Shown: one piece after another, positions 39,753 to 41,135 of the stretch
Numbering within the stretch: the stretch's first letter is position 1
Layout: every line of letters starts with the position of its first letter
NCBI RefSeq assembly: GCF_006636215.1
Contig: NZ_VIFM01000080.1
Location: 1 to 41,135, forward strand
Source of the DNA: Myxococcus llanfairpwllgwyngyllgogerychwyrndrobwllllantysiliogogogochensis
GTDB taxonomy: Bacteria > Myxococcota > Myxococcia > Myxococcales > Myxococcaceae
Length of the DNA stretch: 41,135 nt
Direction of reading: 5' to 3'
Made by a program: the position numbers and the translations under genes
The notes under the pieces: generated by a model
The model's input: only the letters and a program-made list of their open reading frames with translations
Told to the model about the DNA's origin: nothing
Databases searched by the model: none

Positions 39753-40396
39753 CGTGGCCTCCGGTATGGGGCCAGGAGCTGGCGCGCGGTGGACGGCAGT
39801 GCCGTGCGCCCGCCGTCCTCGCCCGCGAAGTAGGACATGCTCGTCGCGCCGATGGCTTCGCTGGCGACGTCGCCCGGCTTCCCGTCGCGGCTCACCGTGG
39901 CCACCACCACCTCGACGGCGGCGAGCTGGATGGACGCCGGCAGGTCCACCACCAGGGACTCCTCGAGGACGTGTTGCCCCGGCGTCACCCAGCCCGCGTC
40001 GTAGGTGACGAGCAGCTCGCCTGTGTCCCGGGCCTCCAGTGGCGTCGGCGACACGCCCTGCGTCCACTCCCCGGTGAAGGGCCAGGGCGGCCCACGGGCC
40101 AGGAGGCGTCCCAGCGTGGGCGACTCCAGCGCGTAGGTGCCGGCGTCGCGCTCCTCGCCGCGCACCTCCACGCGGTGTACCTGCCTCACGGCCCCACTGC
40201 GCAGCCAGAGGTAGACGCCTCCGCGCCCCACCGCCGTCTCGATGACTCCAAGACGGCGGTGCAGCGGATAGCCCACGTAGCGGGCCACGGCCTCGCTCAC
40301 CGCGGTGATGATGAGCCCCAGCCGCGCCGGCTCCATCGCGCTGCGCGCGGCTTCGGGGAGCTGCTCGGGCACCAGCAAGTCGACGAGCGAGGCCAT
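39749..40396 (-). CDS. head-tail connector/adaptor protein (gp6-like)
   Basis: The 215-residue product begins MASLVDLLVPEQLPEAARSAMEPARLGLIITAVSEAVARYVGYPL, the helical opening of HK97 gp6/SPP1 gp15-type adaptors (ITAVSEAVARYVG...). A beta-rich middle (RQVHRVEVRGEERDAGTYALE) and a C-terminal helical part (VVDLPASIQLAAVEVVVATVSRDG) follow. Longer than the ~110-residue HK97 gp6. It lies between the capsid genes and the stopper, with an ATGA overlap at the 3' end. It should bind the portal and extend it toward the tail. Confidence 0.78.
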   Translation of the reverse strand: MASLVDLLVPEQLPEAARSAMEPARLGLIITAVSEAVARYVGYPLHRRLGVIETAVGRGGVYLWLRSGAVRQVHRVEVRGEERDAGTYALESPTLGRLLARGPPWPFTGEWTQGVSPTPLEARDTGELLVTYDAGWVTPGQHVLEESLVVDLPASIQLAAVEVVVATVSRDGKPGDVASEAIGATSMSYFAGEDGGRTALPSTARQLLAPYRRPR

Positions 40397-40405
40397 GGTG
40401 TCGAC

Positions 40406-40840
40406 TCAGACGGGCAGCGTCTGGCCACCGCCGAAGATGACGGTGGAGGACGAGAGCACCGTGGGCGCGGTTCCCCCGGTGAAGGCTACCGTCTCCACGA
40501 CGCGGATGCGGTCGTGCCCGTCCGGGCAGACCTCCTGCAGGTCCACGTCCAGCTCGGCGACGCTGCCGGCCGCCGCGACAGCCAGAGCTACCGTGTCGCC
40601 GTCCCTGTCCTTGGCGTCCGCCCAGGTGGTTCCGTCGGCGCTCGTCTGGAGCTTGTACGTCGCCGAGAAGCTGGTGGGCGTGCCCGCAGTGGCGCCCGTC
40701 ACCGCGCACAGGACGAGGCTGCGGAAGGTGCCGAAGGTGAAGACGGCGCCGTTGCGGGATCCGGCAGCCTGGGCGGCCGGCGCGTGAGAGAGATTGGCCG
40801 CGTGGATGTACGCGCCAACGTTGTTGCGAGTCGGGTGCAT
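40406..40840 (-). CDS. small phage structural protein, possibly capsid decoration
   Basis: The 144-residue product begins MHPTRNNVGAYIHAANLSHAPAAQAAGSRNGAVFTFGTFRSLVLCAVTGATAGTPTS. It is beta-rich with an ATYKLQTSADGTTWADAKD segment often seen in phage beta-sandwich structural proteins. Its position, 35 bp after the major capsid gene and 9 bp before the adaptor, fits a head decoration or accessory protein, but no family is recognised with certainty. Confidence 0.7.
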   Translation of the reverse strand: MHPTRNNVGAYIHAANLSHAPAAQAAGSRNGAVFTFGTFRSLVLCAVTGATAGTPTSFSATYKLQTSADGTTWADAKDRDGDTVALAVAAAGSVAELDVDLQEVCPDGHDRIRVVETVAFTGGTAPTVLSSSTVIFGGGQTLPV

Positions 40841-40874
40841 GGGTTTCTCCGTGAGGGGTTGAGGCAGGAGGGAA

Positions 40875-41135
40875 TCAATCGCCGTAGGTGACGCCCGTCA
40901 GGAAGGCGAAGGACTCGCGGTGGCGCAGCGCCCAGTCCCCGTTCCACACCGCGCGCAGCGTCATCTGGTCCGACTCGAAGTCGCCCGACGCCTCGCCCAC
41001 GGTGGTCGCCATGGCGGACGCCTCGCCGTACCAGAGCTGCGACGCGAGGCCGAAGCCGATGTGCCCCTTCCCGTACATCGACTCCGTGGCGAGCACGGGG
41101 AAGCCGTTGAGCTTCGGCGACTCCAGGTCCTGGAG
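40875..41135 (-). CDS. major capsid protein, C-terminal part (cut by window edge)
   Basis: The - strand frame enters from the window edge with no start and runs 86 codons to TGA 40875. It reads LESPKLNGFPVLATESMYGKG, then HIGFGLASQLWYGEASAMA and FESDQMTLRAVWNGDWALRHRESFAFLTGV. This is the usual HK97-fold ending: a P-V-x-x-[TS]-x-x-M strand, an axial-domain GdfsqW-like strand, an F..DQ..LRA segment and a final AF..L. The start, portal, protease and terminase genes would lie to the right. Confidence 0.82.
   Translation of the reverse strand, partial: LQDLESPKLNGFPVLATESMYGKGHIGFGLASQLWYGEASAMATTVGEASGDFESDQMTLRAVWNGDWALRHRESFAFLTGVTYGD

Larger units (their letters stand above)
27681..41135 (-). 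mobile_element. siphophage-type prophage in ssrA (left end; right end beyond window)
   Basis: From the 3' end of ssrA to the window edge, all genes are on the - strand and phage-like: integrase and excisionase at the junction, then cargo, then tail and head genes ending in a partial major capsid gene. The tape measure, the GT frameshift and the lack of sheath genes indicate a non-contractile long tail. Gene order is normal and frames are intact, so it may be functional. Portal, terminase, lysis and repressor genes are not in view. Confidence 0.93.

Overview
The window reads as chromosomal DNA of a myxobacterium (Myxococcota, Myxococcus/Corallococcus-like). The grounds are the very high GC content and codon use, an oversized IF2 with a long Ala/Pro/Gly-rich N-terminal region, a transmembrane Ser/Thr kinase fused to a SUMF1-like ectodomain, lineage-type lipoproteins, and a tmRNA with tag ANDNVELALAA. 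The species assignment is inference.

Host region (1-27680). Positions 110-8300 hold a translation and RNA-decay cluster on the + strand: infB, a DUF503/YlxP protein, rbfA, truB, rpsO, pnp. rpsO has its own good sigma-70 promoter, a hairpin terminator follows rpsO, and a strong intrinsic terminator follows pnp. Next, still on +, come a membrane protein, an M23 (LytM) peptidase, dut, the kinase-SUMF fusion, an ABC-type substrate-binding protein and purB, the last three overlapping end to end. purC (-) converges on purB. On the - strand follow a lipoprotein, a small Cys/His zinc-motif protein, an HtrA-like protease and a small membrane protein. A + strand pair (a zinc-ribbon/CFI-box protein and a ResA/TlpA thioredoxin) faces an OmpA-type protein with calcium-binding TSP3 repeats. 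Between these convergent genes lies a 68-bp tandem repeat. Read on the - strand, it is a chain of 16- and 23-codon ORFs joined by ATGA overlaps. Two overlapping M16 peptidase genes (one catalytic, one lacking the zinc motif) and the tmRNA gene ssrA end the host part.

Prophage region (27681 to the right edge, not complete). A siphophage-type prophage is integrated at the 3' end of ssrA. Next to the junction are a tyrosine integrase, whose reading frame runs into the tmRNA gene, and an excisionase-like HTH protein. Then come a roughly 550-640 bp non-coding control region, two probable lysogeny cargo genes, and the late genes, all on the - strand. In transcription order (right to left) the late genes are major capsid protein (cut by the window edge), a small structural protein, head-tail adaptor, stopper, tail terminator-like protein, gp10-like protein, tail tube, tail assembly chaperone G, a -1 frameshift extension (GT), tape measure, distal tail protein and tail hub/fibre. 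Portal, terminase, lysis and repressor genes are not seen and would lie beyond the window.

The observations I rate highest are the ATGA-linked mini-ORF repeat array (21773-22024), a textbook -1 frameshift signal (GGGAAAC plus a hairpin 6 nt downstream) in the tail chaperone gene, the way integrase and tmRNA share sequence at the attachment site, and a prophage cargo gene whose C-terminal Cys module resembles tails of myxobacterial kinases.
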